Source: Macropodus opercularis (Eukaryota > Chordata > Actinopteri > Anabantiformes > Osphronemidae). From it: DNA of 64,000 nt. The notes below the pieces were generated by a model. It saw only the letters and a list, made by a program, of their open reading frames with translations. It was not told the DNA's origin and ran no database searches. Every line of letters starts with the position of its first letter. Within the stretch, counting starts at the first letter, position 1. Made by a program: the position numbers and the translations under genes. Below are positions 13,302-23,395 of this stretch, in pieces. The DNA is taken from positions 5,755,501-5,819,500 of the forward strand of contig CM061102.1 of NCBI GenBank assembly GCA_030770545.1, written 5' to 3'.

Positions 13302-15230
13302 ATATCAATAGCAATGATTCGCCCACTGCATTGAGTTCACACATTTACTGCCACTCTAAATAAATACGCAATCAGTAAAATTGTGAATAATTATTGGAAT
13401 CATTCAAATGGCTAAAATGATACCTCTGGAGGCCTGGAGCAGTTGCCCATATGCCTTGGAGGACAATTAGGAATGAATCCTAAAGCAACTTGGAAGAGCT
13501 TCTCTTCATCAACCTGTTAATGGTGCGTTAATAGCCTTAGTTCACAGAGGCTTTGTTCTTACATCCTCTTTCTAGGTGTAGTCCCTTCCTGTCCAAAGTG
13601 CAGGGGACTATAGCAAAGATATTGATATGCAAATGAGCATTTGATGTCATTTGGCAACTTCAGTTGCCTTTTTTCAGCAGCCAGTATATGTACCTTTGTG
13701 GGAACAGAGGAGGCAACACCAAGAGCATGCTAATGGAAATAGTGGTCTGCCAGCTTTGGATCTCCATCTCCATCAGTCTCTGTGTTGATTCTGAAATGAT
13801 GCAACTAATACACTGGCCTCTCCACAACCTTCTTCTCTCCCGGCACACCCCATTTAGCATCATTTTGATCACAGAGTCAGCTCCAGTGTTACATGTGGAA
13901 AACAGCGCGCATTCACTGGAACTTGCTCAAACGGCAACAACCAGCTTTTCAAGAGCACAGCTGCCAACTGACAGGCTGCCATGTCTGCGTGTCATATTTT
14001 TTTCCACAACCATTAGACATGCTGAAAGAGGAAATGCACGAACTACTATCACTGAAGAGGACGTCAAACCAAAGTCTCTGTGAATTTCACTTGCCAGGGA
14101 TGCGGTGGAACAGGGGATTTAGTATAATAAACTTCAATATACCGGCTGAACAGGGGGGTGATAGTAATTCTTTGTGATGCGTGGCTTATTTCATTGTGTC
14201 TCGTACAAAGTTTTCAAGCATAAGAGATGACTTACTGTATGTGTGCAGACTTCAATGTGCTGCGACTGGCAGCGGAACATGCAGTGCACAGACGTGACAG
14301 GACTACGGCGCTTTCTGGCACGTCTCTCTTAGTATCCCTGCCTTAGAAAACACGGGGCCTGTGAGGATGGATACAGACGTCAGCTGCACTGCATCTGCAA
14401 CAGCGAAGGTAGATGAGGACGTGTTTAATGATGTTTTCAGTTCAAACACAACTGTTGAGACCCAGCAGCATCGACAAATGTGTATTTACGTTGTGGAATT
14501 CGACCACATCTAATCTGAATCGCTGCAGTAATTTCCATCTGTCAGTTGCATTGTGCTTTTGATTGGTCAGCGGAAAAAGCTGGCCAGAGCAGAGACTGGC
14601 GCACACTTTCACATGAGCAGCAGTTTTAGTTTAGTACAGTATACTCTCTGGGTGAAACTGTTGTCCAAAACATTTTAGGGTTCTATTCGGATCTCCAAAA
14701 TAACAAAGTACATTTTCCTTTCAGAAATAACATTACAGCCAGTCTAATTTAAGGAAGTATTTTGTTTTTCTAGCAGAAGTCGCTGGAAACCAAAGGGCAA
14801 AGTCAAACAAGCACAACAAAGTTCTCTGTAAGGCAATAAATTGGAATAGCGTTGCCAGGGGAATAAAAGAAATGCATTATTGTTAAAAACGAGACCATGT
14901 TCTGGGATCATGGGCTTTACTTGGGTCTGGAAATGTACTGTAATTGGTTCTCAGCCTGCCCATAGAGAGAGACCTTTGACTTTGTTGTTTATGTCACAAA
15001 AAGGGCACAATGTTATGCAGTTAATCGCCAATCACAGTAACTTAGCATTTCAAATCTTAACCTGGGCACGTGGGCACACGTCCACGCACAGGGAATACCA
15101 TCAAATCACGTTTTCTCTTTTCCCAACACACAAATCGAAAGCATTTAATCTGGTCCTCAAAGGCTGAATGGTTAAAGTTGCACCGTATGCGTCAGGTTGC
15201 GGTTTGCATGCGTTTTTATCCAGACGTATA
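13101..15230. other. Noncoding stretch between two Tc1-like remnants
   Basis: No gene is recognised. It contains a (GA)n microsatellite at 13,269-13,299 and a perfect octamer ATGCAAAT at 13,627-13,634. A 139-codon plus-strand open frame (13,664-14,083) overlaps a 94-codon frame in another phase. It has no recognisable domain or codon bias and is judged to be chance. Confidence 0.5.
13269..13299. repeat. (AG)15 microsatellite
   Basis: A perfect dinucleotide run of about 31 bp. Confidence 0.97.
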
Positions 15231-15644
15231 GTACTGTGCAAAAGTTTTAGGCAGGTGTGAAAAAACGCTGTAAAGAAAGAATACATTCAAAAATGGAAGT
15301 GTTACACATTTATTTTAATAACTGAACAAAATGCAGTGAATGATCAAAAGAGAAATCTAAATCAAATCAATATTTGGTGTCACCACCCTTTGCCTTCAAA
15401 ACAGCAGCAAATCTTCTAGGTACAGTTCACTTGGAGAACATCTTGGAGAACCAACCACAGATCTTCTGTGGATGCAGGGTTTCTTACGTCCTTCTGTCTC
15501 TTAATGTGATGCCAGACACACTCCATGATGCTGAGATCAGGGCTCTGTGGAGGCCACGACATCACTTCCAGTACTGACGTAGTGACACCAAATATTCGTT
15601 TCATTTTTCTTTTGTTCGCTCATACCTGCCTAAAACCTTTGCAC

Positions 15645-15649
<5 letters not shown>
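15231..15649 (-). mobile_element. Tc1-like transposon, 419-bp deletion derivative with intact TIRs
   Basis: The element starts GTACTGTGCAAAAGTTTTAG (15,231) and ends with the inverse, CTAAAACCTTTGCACAGTAC (to 15,649). The inverted repeats match over about 30 bp with two or three mismatches and are flanked by TA on both sides, the Tc1/mariner target duplication. Subterminal TATTTGGTGTCAC also appears near both ends (15,371 and, inverted, about 15,585), consistent with the long TIRs of this family. The interior (about 15,416-15,604, minus strand) encodes a transposase fragment with WPPQSPDLS followed by an E and W, which matches the Tc1 block WP.QSPDLNPIE.LW that carries the last acidic catalytic residue. 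The first two catalytic Asp blocks and the DNA-binding domain are missing, so it cannot move on its own. Family members are usually above 1.2 kb. Confidence 0.92.
15416..15604 (-). pseudogene. Transposase fragment of the Tc1-like element
   Basis: The roughly 62-codon minus-strand frame contains WPPQSPDLSIMECVWHHIK, the region around the third catalytic acidic residue of DDE Tc1 transposases, followed by a stretch resembling the family's C-terminal helices (LWLVLQDVL). The first methionine is simply where the internal deletion joins subterminal sequence. Without the N-terminal HTH domains and the first two Asp residues it is a relic, not a functional gene. Confidence 0.85.

Positions 15650-15713
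<64 letters not shown>
15650..15713. repeat. (TA)n microsatellite abutting the transposon end
   Basis: About 32 TA units begin exactly at the right TIR of the Tc1 derivative, at the position of its TA target duplication, and end in an ACATACAT decay tail. The left flank of the element has only two TA units. This suggests the tract grew from the duplicated TA after insertion, although insertion at the edge of an existing tract is also possible. Confidence 0.95.
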
Positions 15714-15717
<4 letters not shown>

Positions 15718-16780
15718 CATGTTTATCAAGTTCTGTATATAGTTAACAGTTAAAACCCACTGTTTTGCACACAGCTACAAAGTATTGTACCTGAAGCAAA
15801 TCGATAAGAAAGCCAAGAGATTTCATTAAATGAGGAGGCCCTGGTGGTGACTTTCCTTGGGAGCAGTACTGATCCAACAACCTGTCAGGCCCTTGTAGTC
15901 GATTACAGAAGGGATTTCAGAACATTATCACGGGTTCAGGGGTCATATTGTACATTGCTGATCCTGCCTGTTGGGACTTGCTTTAATCTGGAAGCAGTTT
16001 TGAGCTGATTGCATTCCTCTTCATTTACTGGGCACACCACACGGGACTCTGGGCAAGATCTATACAGAGCATCACGTTGTGTGCTTTAAAATCCCGAGGT
16101 GTTTATGAAATACTGTAGTTTGACATGGCGAGTTGTTAAACTGGACTCTGTCACTGACATCTACTGTAATACACAACCAGGACTGTGCAGTTTGGGGGAA
16201 ATATCTACGTCCGATTTGATTTGCAATGTTATTTTGAAAAGTCAATCTTCAGCTCAATATTCTTAATAGTGTACAGCACAGATTCAATTAGTACAACATC
16301 CCCCAGCAGATGCAGTTCAGTGTTCTATCCATTAGCTCTTAGCTCTTTGCTGCTAAAACCCAGTTGCCTACAGAATGCATGTTTTTTTCCATTTCATCCT
16401 CACCGCAGCCTTTTGCAATTAGCTAGTAGCATACACTACAGTATGCAGTCTACTGTAGCTGTTACAGCAGTAAGTTTTAAGCTTCATCCAGACCCATCTT
16501 TGTTGTCATGGTATCACATTAAGTTCCTTCAACAGACCTTTTGGAGTCCGACATGAACCCTGCAGCTCTCATTTGTTGCCAGTTGTAGACATAGAAGTTC
16601 ACACAAGAGCCCATTTGCTGCTCACGGCAATATTCAACGCCCAGAGCAATTGTTCTGGCCAAATTCTGCCATAGCTTTGAAATTCCCACAGAGCTCCAGG
16701 ATATACTGTCATGCAATTTGAGAATTCGTCAGCAAAATGAAAAGGCTGCTAAAATGCTATATCACATGCAGCTGATGGGA
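15714..16780. other. Noncoding stretch
   Basis: No recognised gene or repeat. A 123-codon plus-strand frame (16,185-16,556) and a 65-codon minus-strand frame (16,519-16,716) have no domain I can name and no well-placed splice sites. Several TACTGTA or TACAGTA heptamers occur here. Confidence 0.45.
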
Positions 16781-16789
16781 TGGTGGCCT

Positions 16790-17215
16790 CCATGAAGGCT
16801 GTCTCGCATGTGGTCATCGAATGGGGGAGGGCAGGGACAGACACCAAAAACCCAAGCACTTTACGTTTACAGTAACCCTAAGACACAACTGGGTTTAGCA
16901 GACTCTATCCGGGTATCCTTCTTCAGTCCATCTGAAAATCCAGACTCCACAGATACATACAGAGTCAACAAAGGCAGAGCCAGAATCAAGCAGAGCGAAG
17001 CTGTAGGCCAGAAACCGAGCCAGTGTCAGTTATCCAGAGAGCAGAAACACTCCAATAAGACAGAAAGCCAGAGTCTGAGCCGGCTTACAGACCACGCAGA
17101 ATCCAAACGCAAGAAGCAGGTCAGGAAACGGGGCAAGGTCTCGAACACCCGAAGCAGGAAGCAGACTAGAAATCGGGCTCTGGAGTCTTCCGCTACATGA
17201 GAGAGGATCTAGTGC
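16790..17215. repeat. Probable interspersed repeat (purine-rich, CAG/GAAGCAGG-rich)
   Basis: The stretch is strongly A/G-biased on the plus strand, with recurring AGCCAG, GAAGCAGG and CAGAAA words, and ends near CTCTGGAGTCTTCCGCTACA. This style and these words are typical of a repeat seen in many teleost genomes. It also explains the 130-codon Lys/Arg/Gln/Ser-rich plus-strand frame (16,808-17,200), which has no domain and is not called as a gene. Ends and target duplications were not found, and the assignment is from memory of similar sequence. Confidence 0.35.
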
Positions 17216-20200
17216 AGAGATTAATATGCAGGATCATTCATCATCAGCCAGGTTTCTAGTATTTAGGCTTTAAGTCTTGCCTGAGATCGTCGACTGACTA
17301 TTTTACAATCAGACAAATCTCGAGGTCAGCATAGCCTTTAGTTGCCGGACACACCGGACCTCGTACGGGCACAGGGACTACTTCAGCCCTGCAGGTCGTT
17401 TTTACCTCTTCTGACAGGTAACATTATTATTTTGCACATAAATCAGGCATTTATGCAAACTCACATTACAGCGTTGATACTTTACATTACATGCACATGT
17501 GTAATGTATACGTGTGATGTATACGGTACCTACAGCATCTGGAGGCTCACAGACACGAGTGTGGTCGAAATTATAGCTGAAATATTTGAGTTAAAATGAT
17601 TATCTAGCTATAATATGTTTATGTGACGACCATCAATTTTCATTTAACTGTTGCTATAAAATAAGTGACATTACTGACATAACGGTAGCACTAAAGGCCA
17701 AGCCTACGTTTTCAGGTTTAATGGTAATATTCACCCCCTGCCATTATATGATATGTAATTTAATTACATACATATGTGCGCCGTAACTACATTTGACATT
17801 CATAAACCCGGAGCAAGGAGCGGAGCCCCTGGGATTTTTTTATGACCCTCAGTATCTCATACAGACAATAAAGATCTTCTTGTTCAATATTCTTCCAGTG
17901 AACATACTCCTCAGTAATTCTGAGGTACAATATGTGTATTCCGCGCTAATCAATCTAATAATTTTCACCACACTCTACAGGAAATCTTTAGTTTTTTGTC
18001 CGCTTGCTTAGCAGAGGGCGGCAGTGAGAGGAAACCACTCATGATGGCTGCATTTGGCTTCTGCTTTGAGCAGCTCTCCATTAACACAGTGTAGTCCTAA
18101 TTATATCAGGTAACCCTAATTGGACCAGGTCAACATAACTGGCGTGAGCTTGAGGAAACCTACAGTGTTATTATGTAATAATGGTTCTGTATGTGAAGAA
18201 TATGACTCAATAATGAAAGAAAGCTTTCTAAACGCCTCAGCATCTGTGTGACCAGCATATAACCGTTGTTTTTATTTCTTCGTAAACCATCACCTCCATT
18301 GCTCCATTATTTATTACTGTAGCTGAGTATCAGACCCAAACCCAGACGATGATGTGACACTGCATCACAATTTTTCCGAGCAGCTGTAGTTCAGCTGTGG
18401 CAAACATCAAAGGCAGAGGTCATGCTGAAGTGTCAGAGCTTCAGTATCAAAGAGTTATAACTTCTTTTCAGATTTAAAATTTTGCACTTGTATTATCTCA
18501 GGGTGGATTTCTTTCACTTCACTTGGCAGCAGGTGTGTCATCCTCAGTTACAGAGTTTGGAAGGAAGCTATGCACCACTAAACATCAAAAAGACAAAAAG
18601 ACGTGAAGGATAATTTCATGATTTTATGACTTGCTCCACATAAAGTCTGACAGATTTAAGAAGCTGTCGGATGTTTTAATGTTACATCATGACCAGTTTC
18701 ATTTTCTCTTCAAACTCAAAAAAAGGAAACACATGCATTTAATACACTGATTGTTTAAAGCTCTATTATATACCATTTTTAATATGTTTTAACATGTAGA
18801 GGAGCTTTCTCATCTGTCCTGCCGTTGTGCACAGATGCTCCTTGAGTCATGAAGCTCTGACACTGATGCTGAAAGGCTACACAATCAATTTAGTTCATGT
18901 TGTTTGTAGCAGGTCATAGCAACAGAACATGCTAATAATAATGTTCATTTATTAAAAAAAAAAACTGCTATTAGCCGCACTGGTATGAACATTTTAACAG
19001 CATGAAGCAATTGAGAAAATAACTTTGTTGCCAAGTAGCTATGTGGTAGCTACAATAGTGTGTATTTTTAGATATGCATGTTAATCATGAATATAATGGG
19101 GAAAGTGCACTTACTGGCTTTGCTCCGACACATCCTCACACCACTGTCGACTCACCTTGTACAACATAGACGATCAGAGGTGAGTCCCTTCCTACACTGA
19201 GGGGTTTATCACCGAGGACGAGGACAGATAAAGGCGGACACAGCAGGCCCATCAGGTACAAGAAGTCATGATAAGGATCCTACCACACGTAGAAAGGATG
19301 CAGCTACTTGTCAATGAAATGGGACACGCAGACATATGCCAGTGGGACAGCTTCCGTCTTAAATGTGGAGCGTTTGATACCTACAAAACCAAGTGGCCCC
19401 TGCGAAATGTACGTCTACATGGATACAGCACATCACTGATCGTATTCTGGTCGTTAAACGGGTCTGAGCCGGTGGCAGCTGTAACAGGCTAATTTGAAAC
19501 ATACCAGGTGTTTCTGCTGTTGCTGAGTTCCAGAGCTCGTGTTTTCTGTTCATGCATCTCCCACTGCAGATGTGTGCAACACTGAGCTCTTCTAATACCA
19601 GCAATCAGCGGCTTAAACTGCTAAAATCAAGCAACAAGCAGGAACTTTTTAAAGAAATCAAGTCAATCAAAGCATTAAAAGCCACTAATCCTAGAAGAAA
19701 ATTGGATGAAAATATCACTGAATTTGCCAATAAATAAGCTCTTGAACAGACTCTTTACCATGGTTGGCGATAGATTTCATCAGCTCCTGACTTCTACTGG
19801 TGACTAAATGAATGGGAGGTGAAATTTGAACCCAAACCCGTGCAGCGATGGACTGACTGAGACAGAATGAGAGACGCAGCGGCACAGGTGACTTGAAAAT
19901 CAATATAGCTGAAATGAAACAGGTTGTGGTATGTTTTTTGTAGTATACTCATCTGAATTTATGATACATTTCTCCTCTAACCCTTCAAATCTAGAAGATA
20001 AGTCTTATCAAGTGCATTATTACATCCCCTGTCAGTTCTTGCATCAGTTAGGCCAACCTGTTGTCATTTAAAGAAATTATTTTTAAAGCTCATTTTAAGA
20101 GGCATACTGCTAAACCTCTCTGCCAATTTAGGGGGATAGTGCCCTTTTTACCCTGTACCCAAGAGGACACGCACGCAATTACTTGAAATACTGTGAAATT

Positions 20201-21950
20201 TCTAATAAAAACACACATATCACTCCTGATGAAACAAAGCCAAAGAAAAGAAATTGCTTAAAAAACTAACTGAGCCCGAGGGATTCAACTTGTATTTTGT
20301 TTGGTTGTCTGTCATGAATATTTATCATGTAGGGTGAAAAGTATGTGTGTGTGTTTGTGTATTTGTTATATCTTTACAAGTTCAACCCAATTTTAAAAAA
20401 AAAAGTTACCATCAGGAAACTGAACCGATGCATGACAACAATGAAATAGAACGGACGGCACCGTTTACACGTTTGAGGAAAACCTCTAAATCACCTTCGC
20501 TGCAACGCCAGTGCAACCGATGACATGTTTTCATTGATGTCAGCGCACGGGCATCGTCCCACGAAACGAGAAAGGTGGAGAGTGGTGGTGCTTTGAACAC
20601 CATGAACCTCACACTACCCCTGGCTCTTTTCAGGGGGAGGTGACTATCGCTTGGCTCGTCAGCCTCCGATCCTGCCAAGCTCTCGACAGACCAAAGGTAT
20701 GGACGCTTCACAAACAGAATTTTTAAATCTGGCCTGCATCAAAGCCCTGAATAGGAAATCACAATCAACTGGAGAGAATGTCAATGAACTCCATAATCCT
20801 CAGCTATCAGAGGAGACAACATTAGAAGGCTCGGGAAAGGCAAGGCGGTGATTTCGAGAATGCTCGAATTAGGTTTTCAGCAAAAGATGTTAAATACGTT
20901 CTGCCTGTTCAGATCAGTGTATTTAACCGGATCCACCATGAATCAACAAATGGGAAAAATTTAGACTTGACATGGTCATGATATATATTGGGTCAACTCC
21001 ACCAGGCCATTTTCTTTTCTTGCTCTGCGTTTCTCTTCTCTCTCCGAATGGATCGTGAATGGAAAATATGTCAACTTTTAAATTGTAAAATGTGTGTTTA
21101 GTAATTAAACCTTGAATAGAAGAGAATACATTTATCTGAGAAGATATAATTCTTGGACATGAGAGGGGACAGGCTCAGAGTTTCCTGATCAAAATGGAAA
21201 AACAGCCAATTGTGTTAATTGCTACCATCGACCAGCGCGACAGGTGTCTGCACCTTCGTGTGCATCCGGTTACTTGCATGAAAACGTGTTTCTTAGAAGA
21301 CGTTGGCTACTACTGGAAAGATCGGCGTCAATATTACCACAAATCAACACATTTCTATTTATTTCAAATTCAATCCACTCCTCACAGGCTCACATCATAA
21401 TATTTGTCTCCTCTCATTATCCATCATGTGATTCCTCTTGGCAGCAGATGATGGGACAGTGGTTACCTTGCTGTCCACATAATCAAAGCATCTGCAGGCA
21501 GCCGAGTGCTTTCCTTTCCCAGAGCCACCTCCTCTCTCGTGATAAAGGAACCACTGACTGTGGAAACCTCCAAATTGAAACTCTCAGCCCATCTGTTCTC
21601 ATTGTCATATGGCTGACATTAGCACCATGAAGCTCACTGAAACAGAAATGATCCAGAGGCAAGTAGATCCCACCTCCGACAATCCTAGAAAGAGGTTACA
21701 GTCACGTTTGTTTCTTGTGTGAAAGCCTAGTAAAATTACTGTAGTATTACAAACAATAGATTCCTGACAGTTCAAAAGCAATAGATGCCCCCTTAAAAGA
21801 TGCACCTTATGTTGAAATGTACAGAACCTAATGCTGAATAGGTGGCCTCACATTTGGGTCTATAGTACTCTGGCATAGGAGACAGGGTGGACTCTGTGGT
21901 CAGGTCCTGATCATTACTACTCCATCACTGGTATGAGGTGATTTGCTTTG
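17216..21950. other. Noncoding stretch with one CTCF-like motif
   Basis: No gene is recognised. A CTCF-like core is at 18,008-18,021. A modestly CpG-enriched patch lies at about 20,450-20,700. It carries a 99-codon minus-strand frame without recognisable domains. Poly-A runs occur at about 18,954-18,964 and 20,395-20,404. Confidence 0.5.
18008..18021 (+). promoter_or_regulatory. CTCF-like motif
   Basis: TTAGCAGAGGGCGG fits the vertebrate CTCF core CCASYAGRKGGCRS at 12 of 14 positions; only the two leading C residues are missing. The downstream CAG also fits. It lies 7.7 kb upstream of the CpG promoter. Occupancy is unknown. Confidence 0.35.
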
Positions 21951-21986
21951 AGGTGCAGCCTTCGAGGGGTCAAAACGACCCCACTG

Positions 21987-22001
21987 TAAACTAGGGGGCG
22001 C
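21987..22001 (+). promoter_or_regulatory. CTCF-like core in the left MITE arm
   Basis: AAACTAGGGGGCGC fits the CTCF core CCASYAGRKGGCRS at 12 of 14 positions, missing only the two leading C residues. It points right, toward the CpG promoter. Confidence 0.4.
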
Positions 22002-22177
22002 TCAAAGATGAAAAACACACACAAGGGTTGGATAAAACAGACTTTGTGGGTGTTACATCCAGGCAATAAACACGTGTTGGTCTTCTGATGAACAAGTTCA
22101 TCCAACCGTTCATCTAGACAAAGTGTGTTGTGGTTTATTGTCTGTTTTATCCCACCCTTGTGTGGTTTCTGAGCTTA

Positions 22178-22194
22178 GAGCGCCCCCTGTTTTC
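22178..22194 (-). promoter_or_regulatory. CTCF-like core in the right MITE arm
   Basis: On the minus strand the sequence reads AAAACAGGGGGCGCTC, the inverted counterpart of the left-arm motif. It fits the CTCF core at about 11 of 14 positions. Being in an inverted repeat, it points opposite to the left copy. Confidence 0.35.
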
Positions 22195-22219
22195 CTTTTG
22201 ACATCGTCGAAGGCTGCAC

Positions 22220-23266
22220 AAGGGTTAAATACTGTGTGTGGTTCCCGCTACACATGCCACTGAGCACTAGGGTCATACTGTTGCTCCACCTTGACACCAT
22301 CTGTTGGTGGTATATAGTTTCACAAACCTCAGTTGTACTGTACATACATAGTTTCATGTTTCTGGAAACCTTTCCAACCAAACTGCTGTTGTTCAGTCCC
22401 TCTAAATACGCTGTCACGGGTTTTGACCATGCTCAGTGAGATGCAGCTCGTCTTTTTTGTGTGTCTTTGAGCACCGCGTGTTCTGACCTTGGGGTGAATG
22501 TGCTGGGACGTCCAGTCCTGGGAAGATTGGCATCTGTCACCAACTCTTTCCACCGGTGAATAACCTCTTTTCACTGCAGAACATTAGACCCCAGATTATT
22601 TGAAAATATAACCCTTTGCAGTGTGACGTGTATCAACAGTTGCTTCTGCCGTCTTCTTCTTCTTCTTCTAATGGTTTTGTTTTTATAATAATCCAAGAAA
22701 GTCTGGAGCAGCAAAGTGTCCTAACTTCTACTTTTATAGACATTTCAAAAGCCCTGTGTTTTTGGTTTCATTTTTATTTTGCAGTATTACAGTTAACAAT
22801 GTACAATATATACAATATATGTATGTATATATCTCAAAAGAACATCCTTAGCAACAGAGGTAATGGAAAAGAGGGAGGGTGAAGCCAAATAAAGAGCGTA
22901 ACAGAACTCAAGGAAACATAAACATTCTGTCAGAGGAGGGTCAGTGGATTCTAGCACACGTTAATATAATAATGTATAAAAATAAAACACTATTATGCTT
23001 CACCCACATTGAACAATTTACTCCTAGCTGGGCCGGCCAAGGCTGCACAGCCAGCTCGTTTTGGAGCCAGTTAGTCATGGCTGTCTAAACTGTGGAATGC
23101 AGCAATTAAATGAATCATACACCTTCGCTTGAAAATCAGAGGCCTTGTCAACACAGCTGGACCAAGACTATAACAAATAAGCAGCCATTTAGGAACACGT
23201 GGCCACTAGGGGGGCTCGCGGAGCAGGCTGCTAAACTACATTCATCCCTACGAGCGTCACTTGACC
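22220..23266. other. Noncoding stretch
   Basis: No gene is recognised. It includes a (TCT)6 run at 22,652-22,669 and a CTCF-like GGCCACTAGGGGGGCT at 23,201-23,216. Confidence 0.5.
23201..23216 (+). promoter_or_regulatory. CTCF-like motif
   Basis: GGCCACTAGGGGGGCT closely resembles the canonical site TGGCCACTAGGGGGCGCT; the left half is perfect, but an extra G disrupts the GGCGC end. It lies 2.5 kb upstream of the first exon and points toward it. Confidence 0.35.
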
Positions 23267-23395
23267 TAATCCACCCATCCATCTATTATCCTAACCTCTT
23301 TTCCTCAAACAGGATGCAGGGGTGCTGGAGCCAGTCCCAGCTGTCACTGAGCGGGAGGCAGGACAGGTCGTCTGTACATCACAGGGCCTTGTTGA
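23267..23395. repeat. Fragment of a common teleost interspersed repeat
   Basis: The run CCACCCATCCATCTATTATCC, then a CTGGAGCCAGTCCCAGCTGTCA block, then GAGCGGGAGGCAGG and a GGACAGGTCG...ACATCACAGGG end follow, in order, a repeat very abundant in fish genomes (CCATCCATTATC...GCTGGAGCC.ATCCCAGCTGTCA...GGCGG...CAGTC.ATCACAGGG). The fragment is about 130 bp and diverged. I recall this consensus as the 3' part of a retroposed element, but I am not certain of the class. Confidence 0.7.

Larger units (their letters stand above)
21953..22219. mobile_element. Foldback MITE-like element with ~85-bp inverted repeats
   Basis: GTGCAGCCTTCGA at 21,953-21,965 is mirrored by TCGAAGGCTGCAC at 22,207-22,219. 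Both arms then run through a GTCAAAA block, AGGGGGCGCTC, a CACACAAGGGT block and GGATAAAACAGAC, reaching about 22,042 and 22,140. The arms differ by scattered substitutions and a small indel (roughly 80% identity by eye). The centre holds nested short inverted repeats (CAATAAAC/GTTTATTG and GATGAAC-AA-GTTCATC), so the whole span could fold into a long hairpin. No coding capacity exists. This is the layout of a non-autonomous miniature inverted-repeat element. The superfamily is not assigned because the target duplication is not clear. Confidence 0.8.

Noticed and set aside
13664..14083. 139-codon plus-strand open frame
   Set aside because: Overlaps another open frame in a different phase, and its composition matches the surrounding noncoding DNA. 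No domain is seen.
15525..15746. Plus-strand frame with a long Tyr-Ile repeat
   Set aside because: Created by translating the (TA)n tract next to the Tc1 derivative.
16519..16716. 65-codon minus-strand frame that reads somewhat protein-like
   Set aside because: Considered as a minus-strand exon, but no consensus acceptor/donor pair frames it and no family is recognisable.
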